A stretch of 64,000 bases of DNA, taken from the NCBI RefSeq assembly GCF_003814835.1, contig NZ_RKRG01000002.1, positions 124,001-188,000 of the forward strand, read 5' to 3'. Origin of the DNA: Methanobrevibacter gottschalkii DSM 11977. GTDB taxonomy: Archaea > Methanobacteriota > Methanobacteria > Methanobacteriales > Methanobacteriaceae. Of this stretch, positions 47,311 to 55,868 are shown piece after piece (the first letter of the stretch is position 1; the number at the start of each line of letters is the position of its first letter). Position numbers and translations under genes: made by a program. Below the pieces are notes generated by a model. That model was not told the origin of the DNA. It ran no database searches and saw only the letters and a list, made by a program, of their open reading frames with translations.

Positions 47311-48050
47311 AATATTTGCGTATACTCTAGCAAATAATTCATATGATTTTTATCAAGTATTTTTAAAGTTGAGATATTTTGTGGAGTGGTGCCTGAGCGT
47401 TCTTCTACAAGATTTCTTAAAGATTTGTTTTTCATGTGTACATGAATTTCTTTTATTACAAATTTCATGTTTTCAAGATTCTTTTTTTCTAAGTCTTTTT
47501 GTGAAATATTTTCATAAATAGGATAATTATTTAAGTCATATGATTTAGTTGGAGTTTGCAGAACATTCATGTAGCTGTAATAATTTGCAGAATCGGCTAA
47601 AAATCCATCAATCCCCATATATGTTAAAAGTGGCATGAAAGATAATTCTGCGAATGGAAATATGAAATAACTTGTTTTTTTAGCTTCTTTTTTAAGGGAT
47701 ATAATAATATCAACAAGTTCTCTTGAATTAGTTAGTAATGCATCACCATTAGCTATTATAAATCCATTGTATCCGATTTCTTCTAATTTTTTTAGGCATT
47801 CAATTCTTAAATCAATGTATTTTGAACCTTGAATCACGGCAATGTTACAGGTTTCAGCATTTTCTTTAGCGAGTTTTAATGTTTCTTTTACATTAAATTC
47901 GGCAATTTCACGATCGATATTGTGTGCAGAACCTTGGTTTGGAGCTATTTTTAATTCCTCTTTAAAAAATATTCTGGGTGTAAGTTCACCATCAACTTTT
48001 CCAATTCTTCCAGGTCCATCATGTGATTTAATTTCGAATTTTTTTATCAT
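47307..48050 (-). CDS. ArcS/TgtA2-like protein, N-terminal TGT-like domain only
   Basis: This 247-residue protein starts MIKKFEIKSHDGPGRIGKVDGELTPRIFF, resembling the start of archaeosine synthase alpha (ArcS). It continues with a TIM-barrel-like part (VIQGSKYIDLRIECLKKLEEIGYNGFIIANGD) of the tRNA-guanine transglycosylase superfamily. Full ArcS also has further C-terminal and PUA domains; these are absent here, so this may be a split subunit or a paralog with another task. It is divergent from hdrC. Confidence 0.55.
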   Translation of the reverse strand: MIKKFEIKSHDGPGRIGKVDGELTPRIFFKEELKIAPNQGSAHNIDREIAEFNVKETLKLAKENAETCNIAVIQGSKYIDLRIECLKKLEEIGYNGFIIANGDALLTNSRELVDIIISLKKEAKKTSYFIFPFAELSFMPLLTYMGIDGFLADSANYYSYMNVLQTPTKSYDLNNYPIYENISQKDLEKKNLENMKFVIKEIHVHMKNKSLRNLVEERSGTTPQNISTLKILDKNHMNYLLEYTQIF

Positions 48051-48234
48051 TTATTTCGTTCCTATTTACTTTTTATTTTATTATTGTTTCTTTAGGTTTA
48101 TAAAAATTTTTCATCAAATGTAATCTTTTTGATTACACTATCAAAAAATTTAGTAACCTTTATATATTGTTTTTTTAAAATTATAATTAAGGATTTGAGG
48201 AAATAATCCAATGATTGTCCGAGGTGTGTTTTTA

Positions 48235-49161
48235 ATGTCTATAATAAATCGTCTTAAATCCTTATTTAAAGGAGACATAGATAAAGAAGAAACTGACATC
48301 AATAATGATGTATCAAACACATCTGATGATGTCGAAGTTACATCTTCAAAAATGGAAGAATCTATCAGTCCTGAAATGGAAGATAGTAAAAAAGATTTAA
48401 CTTTCAAAAAAGACATCGAAATCGTAGAAGATTCATCTGAAATTGCGGAAGAAGTTGAAGCTTTCGAAAAAACAATTCCTGAAGAACAAGAAATTGTTGC
48501 TGAAGAAGCTAAAACTATTGAAGATGAAGAAAAAACAACTGATGAAGATGTTGTTGAGGAAGTTGAAGAAAATTCAAATGATAAAGATAAAAAGAGAGAT
48601 ACTATGACTTTATTAACTGATAAAGAATTATTAAACGATACTAATCGTGATCCAGATTTTACTGCTGAGTTCATTGATGCTGGAATTGAAACTGTAAAAC
48701 ACTGTTTCCAATGTGGTACCTGTAGTGGTAGTTGCCCATCTGGAAGAAGAACTCCTTATAAAGTAAGACAAATTGTCAGAAAATGTTTATTAGGTTTAAA
48801 AGAAGAAGTTATTGCTGATGATGCTTTATGGATGTGTACTACTTGTTACACTTGTCAAGAAAGATGTCTCAGAAGTGTTAAAATTGTTGAAATCATCAAA
48901 AAAGCACGTAACATCGCTGCTCATGCAGGATACATGGCTAAATCTCACAAAATGACTGGTGTATATGTATTAAATACTGGTCATGCAGTACCTATTAATG
49001 ATAAAATAAAAGCTTTAAGAGTTAAAATTGGTCTTCCAGAAGTACCACCAACAACTCACACTTATCCTGAAGCATTAGAAGAAGTAAAGAAATTATGTAA
49101 AATTACCGCCTTTGATGAATTAATTGGTTATGATGAAGCAACCGGCGGATTAAAAGAATAG
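48235..49161 (+). CDS. hdrC: Heterodisulfide reductase subunit C with acidic N-terminal extension
   Basis: The C-terminal 185 residues (from MTLLTDKELLNDTNRD, ATG 48604) are standard HdrC with two 4Fe-4S motifs, CFQCGTCSGSCP and CTTCYTCQERC. Ahead of this is a Glu/Asp-rich, probably disordered stretch of about 123 residues starting MSIINRLKSLFKGD. GAGGTG lies six bases before ATG 48235, so the long form seems to be made; an internal start at 48604 has only a weak AGAGAG before it. HdrABC reduces CoM-S-S-CoB, the last step of methanogenesis. Confidence 0.9.
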   Translation: MSIINRLKSLFKGDIDKEETDINNDVSNTSDDVEVTSSKMEESISPEMEDSKKDLTFKKDIEIVEDSSEIAEEVEAFEKTIPEEQEIVAEEAKTIEDEEKTTDEDVVEEVEENSNDKDKKRDTMTLLTDKELLNDTNRDPDFTAEFIDAGIETVKHCFQCGTCSGSCPSGRRTPYKVRQIVRKCLLGLKEEVIADDALWMCTTCYTCQERCLRSVKIVEIIKKARNIAAHAGYMAKSHKMTGVYVLNTGHAVPINDKIKALRVKIGLPEVPPTTHTYPEALEEVKKLCKITAFDELIGYDEATGGLKE

Positions 49162-49182
49162 ATTTATGAGGAGAGTTATAAT

Positions 49183-50070
49183 ATGGAAATTGCATACTTC
49201 TTAGGTTGTATTATGAACAACCGTTATCCTGGTGTTGAAAAAGCTACCAGAAAATTATTTGAAGCATTAGATATTGAATTAAAAGATATGGAAGGAGCTT
49301 CTTGTTGTCCTGCTCCTGGTGTATTCGGTTCTTTTGATGAAGAAACTTGGGCTACTGTCGCAGCACGTAACTTAACTCTTGCTGAAGATATGGGTGTAGA
49401 CATAGTGACAGAATGTAATGGATGTTTTGGTTCATTATTTGAATGTAATCATATTTTAAAAGAAGATGAAGATAAAAAAGCTAAAATTAATGCTAACTTA
49501 GCTGAAATTGGAAGAGAATACAAAGGAACTACTAATGTAAAACACATCGCTCAAGTTTTAAGAGATGATGTTGGTTTTGAAAAATTAGCTTCCCTTATTG
49601 AAAAACCTTTAGACTTAAATGTTGCTGTTCACTATGGATGCCACTTCTTAAAACCTACTGAAACTATTGGTATTGAAGATCAAGCTGAAAACCCATCTAT
49701 TTTAGATGATCTTGTAGAAATTACTGGTGCTAAATCTGTTGACTACAAAGATAAAATGATGTGCTGTGGTGCAGGTGGGGGTTTAAGATCCAGAGATTTA
49801 GATGTTACTGCTAGTTACACTAAAGAAAAACTTGAACACATGTCTGAAGCTGGTGTAGATGCAATTGTTAATGTATGTCCATTCTGTCACATGCAATTTG
49901 ACCAAGGTCAAGTTGAAGTTAATGAAAGATACGGAACTGATTTTGCAATTCCTGTATTCCACTTAGCTCAATTATATGGATTAGCTATTGGATTACCAGT
50001 TGAAGATTTAACATTTGATGCTCAAAAAATTGATGCAACTTCTGCTGTCAAAAAAGCATTAGGTGAATAG
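49183..50070 (+). CDS. hdrB: Heterodisulfide reductase subunit B
   Basis: This 295-residue catalytic subunit has two cysteine-rich CCG domains (GASCCPAPGVFG with CNGCFGSL, and YGCHFLKP with MMCCGAGGG and NVCPFCHMQFD) that hold the noncubane 4Fe-4S clusters cleaving the heterodisulfide. GAGGAGAG precedes the ATG. It follows hdrC by 21 bases; hdrA is not in the window, as is usual in Methanobacteriales. Confidence 0.96.
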   Translation: MEIAYFLGCIMNNRYPGVEKATRKLFEALDIELKDMEGASCCPAPGVFGSFDEETWATVAARNLTLAEDMGVDIVTECNGCFGSLFECNHILKEDEDKKAKINANLAEIGREYKGTTNVKHIAQVLRDDVGFEKLASLIEKPLDLNVAVHYGCHFLKPTETIGIEDQAENPSILDDLVEITGAKSVDYKDKMMCCGAGGGLRSRDLDVTASYTKEKLEHMSEAGVDAIVNVCPFCHMQFDQGQVEVNERYGTDFAIPVFHLAQLYGLAIGLPVEDLTFDAQKIDATSAVKKALGE

Positions 50071-50074
50071 ATTT

Positions 50075-50100
50075 AAGGATTTTCAATCCTTTTATCTTAT
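50075..50100 (+). terminator. Terminator of hdrCB
   Basis: AAGGATT (50075-50081) pairs with AATCCTT (50085-50091) around a three-base loop, followed by a T-rich tract. A second hairpin, GTTATC/GATAAC (50133-50149) with Ts after it, lies further down. Confidence 0.7.
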
Positions 50101-50173
50101 TTTTAGACATTAAAAACACATTTTGGATATCGGTTATCGTTATGATAACTATTTTTTTATTTTAAATTTTTTT

Positions 50174-50213
50174 GTTTGTATTTATACGAATTATTCGTAA
50201 ACATGTTTATATA
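50174..50213 (+). promoter_or_regulatory. Palindrome and TATA box before DUF749
   Basis: TACGAAT (50185-50191) and ATTCGTA (50193-50199) form a perfect 15-bp palindrome just upstream of a GTTTATATAT box (50205-50213). The left half is part of a 17-base string also present before deoC (2727-2743). Confidence 0.5.
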
Positions 50214-50261
50214 TGAGTATGTAGATATGAATAAATGTTATATAAATACGAGGTGAAAATT

Positions 50262-50528
50262 ATGTTTGTAGCAACATTAGATGGAATATTCAAATATTCT
50301 GACCTTCCAGAAGAATACGAACCTTATGTTCAATTTAAAGCAACTATAGATAAAAGAGAACTTAAACCTACTGATGAAATGGCTATTTTAAACATTGCAG
50401 GTACTTCTACTCATCATGTTTTATTCTTAGATGCTTATTCAAGTATTGCAGAAATCGAAGCTGAATTAAAAGAAGCAGATGCAAAAATTAATCACACTAC
50501 TTTAAAAATTATAGGTGGCCATTTATGA
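50262..50528 (+). CDS. DUF749 family protein
   Basis: This 88-residue protein (MFVATLDGIFKYSDLPEEYEPYVQFKATIDKRELKPTDEMAILNI) matches the methanogen DUF749 family. In a related genus the homolog also lies next to hdrBC and has a solved structure, but the function is unknown. GAGGTG selects ATG 50262. It overlaps the next gene by ATGA, and transcription is separate from hdrCB. Confidence 0.68.
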   Translation: MFVATLDGIFKYSDLPEEYEPYVQFKATIDKRELKPTDEMAILNIAGTSTHHVLFLDAYSSIAEIEAELKEADAKINHTTLKIIGGHL

Positions 50529-51052
50529 GTTTACCATCTGAGCAAAACTGGTTAGTTCTTCAAAATCTCATAATAGATTTGACAAAAAAGGGGTATGAAA
50601 TACCTAATGGAATTAACCCTGAGATGGGATTAATCAGGTCTTCAATTAGTTCATATAAAAGAGATCCTTCCCATCCTGAATTGATCAATGGTTTAGCTAA
50701 AGCAGAAATGGCTTTGAATAATATCCAAGGAACTCTTTTAACTATTGCTGAAGAAGAAGGTGAAAATTATGTTGATTATTGGCTTGATTTATTAAAACAA
50801 GTCATGAAAGGTGAAGAATTGTTTGAATTTGCCAAATCTAGGTCAAAATTCTTAGTTAATACTCCACCGGGTTTAACTACTGGCAAAATTAACTTAAAAG
50901 TTCCTTTAGCTGAAGAAAGAGTTCAAGAAATTGCAGAATGGAATGGTTTAATCATCGAATTTGAGGATGATATGACTGTTCAATTACATGGTGACCAGGA
51001 AGACCTCAAAACTGGTTTAAAAGAGATGGGATCTTTCTTTTTAGATGATTAG
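50525..51052 (+). CDS. DUF2096 family protein
   Basis: This 175-residue protein (MSLPSEQNWLVLQNLIIDLTKKGYEIP, then LAKAEMALNNIQGTLLTIAEEEGENYVDYWLDLLKQVMKGE) belongs to a methanogen-specific family, probably DUF2096, with a helical N-terminal half and a beta-rich C-terminal end. No role is known. It is translationally coupled to DUF749 and lies eight bases before the phosphoesterase gene. Confidence 0.65.
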   Translation: MSLPSEQNWLVLQNLIIDLTKKGYEIPNGINPEMGLIRSSISSYKRDPSHPELINGLAKAEMALNNIQGTLLTIAEEEGENYVDYWLDLLKQVMKGEELFEFAKSRSKFLVNTPPGLTTGKINLKVPLAEERVQEIAEWNGLIIEFEDDMTVQLHGDQEDLKTGLKEMGSFFLDD

Positions 51053-51060
51053 GTGATTTT

Positions 51061-51750
51061 ATGACAAAAATTTTAGCAATAAGTGACATTCATGGTGAAG
51101 AAAATGAAAATTTATACACTTATTTAGGCAATAATGATATTGATTTAGTTTTAATTCTTGGGGATATTACTGACTTCGGGCCTTTGGATTTTGTAGAGAC
51201 ATTTATTAATAAACTTTATGAATATGATGTTGATGTAATTGCTATTCCAGGTAATTGTGATCCACAGGGGATATGCAATGCTATTAATGATGTAGCATTC
51301 TGTCTTCACAATAATATTGTTGCTTATGGGGATGCAATTTTATTTGGTTACGGCGGTTCTAATCCAACTCCATTTAACACTCCTGGCGAAACAGATGATG
51401 ATCATATTTATAAATCAGTTTATGATTTATTGGCAAATTATGATTATGTATACAATACCGAAGTTCCTAAAGTAAAAATTTTAGCCACTCATGCTCCACC
51501 ATTCAATACTGATGCTGACAGAGTTTCCAATGGCGAACATGTAGGCAGTTCTGGAATTCAAAAATCTATTCATGAATTTGAACCTGAAATTAATGTTTGT
51601 GGGCATATACATGAAGCTAAATCTCTTAGTAAAATTGGAACAACTACTGATGTAGCAAATCCTGGTATGCTTAAAGATAATGGTGCTGTCTTAATTGATA
51701 TTAAAGATGGTTCAAACTATGACATAAGCATTGTTTCTTTAGATGAATAA
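51061..51750 (+). CDS. Calcineurin-like metallophosphoesterase
   Basis: This 229-residue protein has all five motifs of the class: DIHGEE, GDITDFG, GNCDP, ATHAPP and CGHIHEAK, which bind two metals and hydrolyse phosphate esters. The substrate (nucleotide, sugar phosphate or other) is unknown. TAGGTGA precedes the ATG. It is the last gene of the DUF749-DUF2096-phosphoesterase operon. Confidence 0.88.
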   Translation: MTKILAISDIHGEENENLYTYLGNNDIDLVLILGDITDFGPLDFVETFINKLYEYDVDVIAIPGNCDPQGICNAINDVAFCLHNNIVAYGDAILFGYGGSNPTPFNTPGETDDDHIYKSVYDLLANYDYVYNTEVPKVKILATHAPPFNTDADRVSNGEHVGSSGIQKSIHEFEPEINVCGHIHEAKSLSKIGTTTDVANPGMLKDNGAVLIDIKDGSNYDISIVSLDE

Positions 51751-51886
51751 ATTATTTATTCTCTTTTTTCTTATTTTTTATTTATTTTTAAACAGTTACT
51801 GTAATTTTATTTTTTTCTAGGAATTCAAATAACAAATTTTATTTAACATTAATTTTATAAATTTAATTATATTTAATGTGATTTTC

Positions 51887-52789
51887 ATGATTTGGGTTAC
51901 TAGTAATGTTGATGGTGAAGAATACAAAGAACCATTTTCCAAGGGAATTATGTCTCGTTCACTCAATATTTCTTATATTGGATCTAAAAGAGCATATGAA
52001 TTAGCTAGTGAAATTGAAGAGGAATTGATTAAAAAGGATATGTCTGTTATTTCTCGTGATGAATTAGCAGATATTGTATTAAATCATCTGATTACGGTAG
52101 ATCCAAAAATTGCAGAAAAATATAAAAGTCTAAGATTACTTAGGAACTCTAAAAAACCATTGATTATTCTTATTGGAGGTTCCTCTGGTGTAGGTACTTC
52201 TTCAATGGCATTTGAATTGGCTAATAGATTAAGGTTAAAAAATATTATAAGTACAGACATGATTCGTGAAGTAATGCGTAAAATTGTTTCAAAAGATTTG
52301 AGTCCCGTAATTCATAAGTCTAGTTATGATGCTTATGAAAGTATAAGAACACCATCTCTTAAAATGGATAAGATTGTTGAAGGTTTTATTACTCATGCTG
52401 ATGTTGTTAATGTGGGAATTGAAGCAATCATCGAAAGGTCTATTAAAGAAGGCATTAGTATTATTATTGAAGGAGTCCATGTCGTTCCAGGTTTCATCAG
52501 TAAAGATTTAATGGAAAATAATAATATTATCATGTTTACATTAATGATTGATGATGAAGAGTTACATAAGCAACGTTTTTATTTAAGATGTAGTCAACCT
52601 TGGGTAAAAAGATCTCTTGAGAATTATATGGAAAACTTTGAATCAATTAGAAAGACTCAAGATTTTTTTGTTGAACAAGCAAAGATTTATGATTCTCACA
52701 TAATCAATAATATTGAGATTAATGAAACAATTAATCAAATGGTAAGTGCTATCTTGGAAAAATTTGTAGGTGTTAATGATGTTAGATAA
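51887..52789 (+). CDS. pgk2: 2-phosphoglycerate kinase (cyclic diphosphoglycerate synthesis)
   Basis: This 300-residue protein has an N-terminal ATP-cone domain (EPFSKGIMSRSLNISYIGSKRAYELASEIEEEL) and a P-loop kinase domain with IGGSSGVGTSSMA, then STDMIREVMR. It phosphorylates 2-phosphoglycerate to 2,3-diphosphoglycerate, the precursor of cyclic 2,3-diphosphoglycerate found in Methanobacteriales. ATG 51887 is chosen; a GTG three codons upstream is less likely. It overlaps the CBS gene by 11 bases. Confidence 0.88.
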   Translation: MIWVTSNVDGEEYKEPFSKGIMSRSLNISYIGSKRAYELASEIEEELIKKDMSVISRDELADIVLNHLITVDPKIAEKYKSLRLLRNSKKPLIILIGGSSGVGTSSMAFELANRLRLKNIISTDMIREVMRKIVSKDLSPVIHKSSYDAYESIRTPSLKMDKIVEGFITHADVVNVGIEAIIERSIKEGISIIIEGVHVVPGFISKDLMENNNIIMFTLMIDDEELHKQRFYLRCSQPWVKRSLENYMENFESIRKTQDFFVEQAKIYDSHIINNIEINETINQMVSAILEKFVGVNDVR

Positions 52790-53165
52790 GAAAGTTAAGG
52801 AAATAATGACATCTGATGTACTAACTACTACTTCAGATGTTGATGTTGTATTTGCATTTGAAAAATTAATGGAAAATAAAATTAGTTCTCTTCCAGTTGT
52901 TGAAGATGATGAATTAATTGGAATTATTACTGCAACTGATGTTGGTCATAATTTAATTTTAGATAAATATGAATTAGGTACTAGTGTTAAAGAAATAATG
53001 ATAACTCCTGTTGTTACTGTTTCTCCAGATAGTACTATCGAAGAAGCTGTTTGCATAATGAAAGATAATGTTTCTTCAGGTATATTAAATCAACTTCCAG
53101 TTGTTGAAAATGGAAAATTAGTAGGTATTATTTCTGATGGAGATATTATCCAAGAAATATTCTAA
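52779..53165 (+). CDS. CBS-domain protein
   Basis: This 128-residue protein consists of two CBS motifs (KVKEIMTSDVLTTTSDVDVVFAFEKLMENKISSLPVVEDDELIGIIT, then VKEIMITPVVTVSPDSTIEEAVCIM) and no other domain. Such pairs bind adenosine ligands and sense energy state. TAGGTG within pgk2 is six bases before ATG 52779. The overlap with pgk2 suggests coupled expression and perhaps regulation of the same pathway. Confidence 0.88.
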   Translation: MLDKKVKEIMTSDVLTTTSDVDVVFAFEKLMENKISSLPVVEDDELIGIITATDVGHNLILDKYELGTSVKEIMITPVVTVSPDSTIEEAVCIMKDNVSSGILNQLPVVENGKLVGIISDGDIIQEIF

Positions 53166-53289
53166 ATTAACCTATTTAATTTTATTTTTTTTAAATTATA
53201 TCTATTTTTACTCAGTTACTATAATTTCATTTTTTCTAGAAAATTTTTACTAATTACTTTTTTCAATTTTTTAGATTTTTTTACTAACC

Positions 53290-53299
53290 TTTATATAAT
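53290..53299 (+). promoter_or_regulatory. TATA box of the SRP RNA gene
   Basis: TTTATATAAT, about 25-30 bases before the inferred SRP RNA start. Confidence 0.6.
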
Positions 53300-53320
53300 A
53301 TTAAACCCATATATTATTAT

Positions 53321-53582
53321 GGCTAGACTGGAGGGTTAGGGGTCCTCTGTAAGCACACACCCCCTTTGGTGCAGTTGAAGTCTAGGAGGCGGCTTTTTAA
53401 AAGAATATGAGCCTATTAAAAACAATGTAGAAACCTCGTCCTACAGGATTGGTGGTGATGAAATTTTTACTGTAGGGTAAAAATTAGTCATCTTTGATAT
53501 GGGAATGGGTCAGGCCCGGAAGGGAGCAGCTTTACTGTTAACATACAATGCTTGTAGAATCCCGGGGTGGAGTTGGGTTTTT
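53321..53582 (+). ncRNA. Signal recognition particle (7S) RNA
   Basis: The segment GGGTCAGGCCCGGAAGGGAGCAGC near 53506-53529 is split here as GGTCAGGCCCGGAAGG and GGAGCAGC, the universal helix 8 loop that binds SRP54. Upstream, paired G- and C-rich blocks fit helices 3 and 4 and the long helix 5. The ends are approximate, set by the TATA box at 53290 and by partial pairing of the 5' GGCTAGACT with 3' AGTTGGGTT. It works with SRP19 and SRP54 in targeting proteins to the membrane. Confidence 0.9.
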
Positions 53583-53697
53583 TAGATTACTTATATTTTT
53601 GAGATTAGTCCACTCTTAGACATGCCATTTCTAAAAAATAATTAACTTTATAAATAAGTTTAGACATATAATTTATTATACTTGTTTTATTATAACT

Positions 53698-53781
53698 GTC
53701 GGGATGGCCCAGCCTGGTACGGCGTCGGACTGCTAATCCGATGGTCTTATGACCACCCGGGTTCAAATCCCGGTCCCGGCG
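53698..53781 (+). tRNA. tRNA-Ser (GCT)
   Basis: The acceptor arms GTCGGGA and TCCCGGC pair with one G-U, and the discriminator is G as expected for serine. The anticodon stem CGGA/TCCG encloses CTGCTAA, giving GCT. A long variable arm (TGGTCTTATGACCA) marks the class II tRNA. CCA is not encoded. It lies just before the convergent cation transporter gene. Confidence 0.93.
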
Positions 53782-53787
53782 TTTTTA

Positions 53788-54696
53788 TTATTTATCTATT
53801 TCTTGATTATGATTATAATCCAATCCTTTTGGACATGCATGGACATTCACATATTTTACATCAGGTATTCTTTCAATAATATTATTCTGGACAATATGTA
53901 CAATTTTATGTGACTCATTTAATGTCATATTTCCATCGATTTCAATATGTAATGTTACTGCAGCATATGAACCTAAATAATCTACTTTTATATTATGTGC
54001 ATTGTTTGCATAATCGCTACTTTCATTTGCTATTTTTCTTATTTCATTAACAAATTTTTCAGATGGAATTTTACCCATAATATTGTCAAGATTCTCTTTA
54101 CCAATGCCATATGCTGTTTTTAAAATTAAAAATCCAATAATCAAACCAATAATTGGATCTAATATAGGATAACCTATGTTTGATACAAGTACTCCAATTA
54201 ATATTGCAATTGATGAAAAAATATCTGTTTTTTGATGTTTTCCATCAGCCACGATTGCTGGGCTATTAATCTGTTTACCTAATCTAATAATATACTCACT
54301 TATTATGTAATTGATAAATATTCCGAAAATAGCCATTACTGCAGCATAAATGTCTGGTGTGGTGATTGTTGATGGATTAAATAATTTTTCAATAGCTCCA
54401 CTCATAATTTCATAAGCGACCATTGTTAAAAATAACATGATTATTAATCCACTTATTGCCTCAGCACGTCCATGTCCTAGTGGATGTTCTTTATCTGCTG
54501 GCTTCTGACCAATTTTAAATCCAATATATGCAATTATTGTTGTTGTAATATCTGATAAAGTATGCCCTCCTTCTGAGATTAATGCATAACTTCCAGACAG
54601 CATTCCTACAATAATGTTAAAAACGGTTAAAAATGTATTTGCAATTATTGCAACAGTTACAGCTTTTTTACCACCTTTATTTCTTAATTCATCCAT
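53788..54696 (-). CDS. Cation diffusion facilitator transporter
   Basis: This 302-residue membrane protein has six predicted transmembrane segments and the metal-site motifs GGHTLSDIT in helix 2 and DGKHQKTDIFSS in helix 5, plus a C-terminal ferredoxin-like cytosolic domain (about residues 210-295) containing His and Cys. It exports divalent metals such as zinc, manganese or iron. The start overlaps the aminotransferase stop by eight bases, indicating one operon. Confidence 0.92.
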   Translation of the reverse strand: MDELRNKGGKKAVTVAIIANTFLTVFNIIVGMLSGSYALISEGGHTLSDITTTIIAYIGFKIGQKPADKEHPLGHGRAEAISGLIIMLFLTMVAYEIMSGAIEKLFNPSTITTPDIYAAVMAIFGIFINYIISEYIIRLGKQINSPAIVADGKHQKTDIFSSIAILIGVLVSNIGYPILDPIIGLIIGFLILKTAYGIGKENLDNIMGKIPSEKFVNEIRKIANESSDYANNAHNIKVDYLGSYAAVTLHIEIDGNMTLNESHKIVHIVQNNIIERIPDVKYVNVHACPKGLDYNHNQEIDK

Positions 54697-55810
54697 TAAC
54701 TACACGCTCTTCTAAAATATTCATTGCTTTTTCAATATTTTCATATGAATTTGCATAAGACATACGTACATGATTTTTGCCATTTGTTCCGAACGCAATT
54801 CCTGGAACTGTAATTACTCCGGCATCAGCAGCTTTCATTACGAAGTCTTCATCTTCAATTTTTGGAAATACATAAAATGCACCTTCTGCATTTACTGTTT
54901 CATATTCCATTTCATTTAAACGACGGATAATTAAATCACGTCTTTTTTGGAATTCAAAAACCATTTTTTCAACTTCATCTTGTGGTCCGGTCAATGCTTC
55001 ATATGCTCCTCTTTGTGCAGTTGTATTGGCACAAGCAATGTTATATTGGTGTATTTTAAGTAATTGTTCTGTGTAATTTTCGTTAGTAGTAGCTAAATAA
55101 CCGATTCTAAGTCCTGTCATTGCATATGTTTTTGAAAATCCATTTAAAGTAATTACATTATCACTGTATTTTGCAGGGGAATAATTTTTTTTTCCATAAA
55201 TAATTTTCTCATATATCTCATCAGAAATTATTAAAAAATTTTCATCTATGGATAAATCTGCAATAGCTTTTATATCTTCTTTCTCCATCACAGCACCTGT
55301 TGGATTAGATGGTGAATTTAAAATTATTGCTTTTGTTTTATTGCTTATTTTTTCTTGAACATCTTCTGCTTTTAATTTAAACTCATTTTCCATTTTACAA
55401 TCAACTGGCACTATATTCCCATCAGCTAGCTTTATGCATGATTCATAAGAAAGAAAACTTGGATTTGGAAGCAATACTTCATCTCCTTTTTCAACGAATG
55501 CCTGTGTACACATATATAATCCTTCACTAGCTCCTACAGTAACAATAATATCATCAGGATTTGTGTTTATGTCATTTTCTTTTTTAAATTTTTTAGAAAT
55601 TTCTTCTCTTAGTTCAATATATCCTTTATTGGGAGTATAATGAGTATCATTTTCATCAATTGATCTTTTCATAGCATTTTTGATGTTTTCAGGAACATCA
55701 AAATCAGGTTCGCCGATTCCTAAATTTATTGCATTTGGGTTTGTCACTTCAAACATTTTTCTTATTAATGACAATTCAATTGATTTTGTTCTACTTGCAG
55801 GATTTATCAT
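54689..55810 (-). CDS. Class I/II pyridoxal-phosphate aminotransferase
   Basis: This 373-residue aminotransferase of fold type I has NLGIGEPDFDVPENI, LNSPSNPTGAVM (PLP-binding Asn), ISDEIYEKI (Asp, Tyr) and SKTYAMTGLRIGY with the Schiff-base Lys. It is related to aspartate and aromatic aminotransferases; the exact amino acid is not clear. It is followed by the metal transporter on the same strand with overlap, and the radical SAM gene lies about 58 bases upstream. Confidence 0.88.
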   Translation of the reverse strand: MINPASRTKSIELSLIRKMFEVTNPNAINLGIGEPDFDVPENIKNAMKRSIDENDTHYTPNKGYIELREEISKKFKKENDINTNPDDIIVTVGASEGLYMCTQAFVEKGDEVLLPNPSFLSYESCIKLADGNIVPVDCKMENEFKLKAEDVQEKISNKTKAIILNSPSNPTGAVMEKEDIKAIADLSIDENFLIISDEIYEKIIYGKKNYSPAKYSDNVITLNGFSKTYAMTGLRIGYLATTNENYTEQLLKIHQYNIACANTTAQRGAYEALTGPQDEVEKMVFEFQKRRDLIIRRLNEMEYETVNAEGAFYVFPKIEDEDFVMKAADAGVITVPGIAFGTNGKNHVRMSYANSYENIEKAMNILEERVVNG

Positions 55811-55868
55811 AATTTTTGCCTCTATTTTATTAATATATTATTATTGTAATTTAATTTTTTTCCAAGAA

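Noticed and set aside
53321-53582. A riboswitch or group I intron in the structured region
   Set aside because: The helix 8 signature of SRP RNA is clear and explains the structure.
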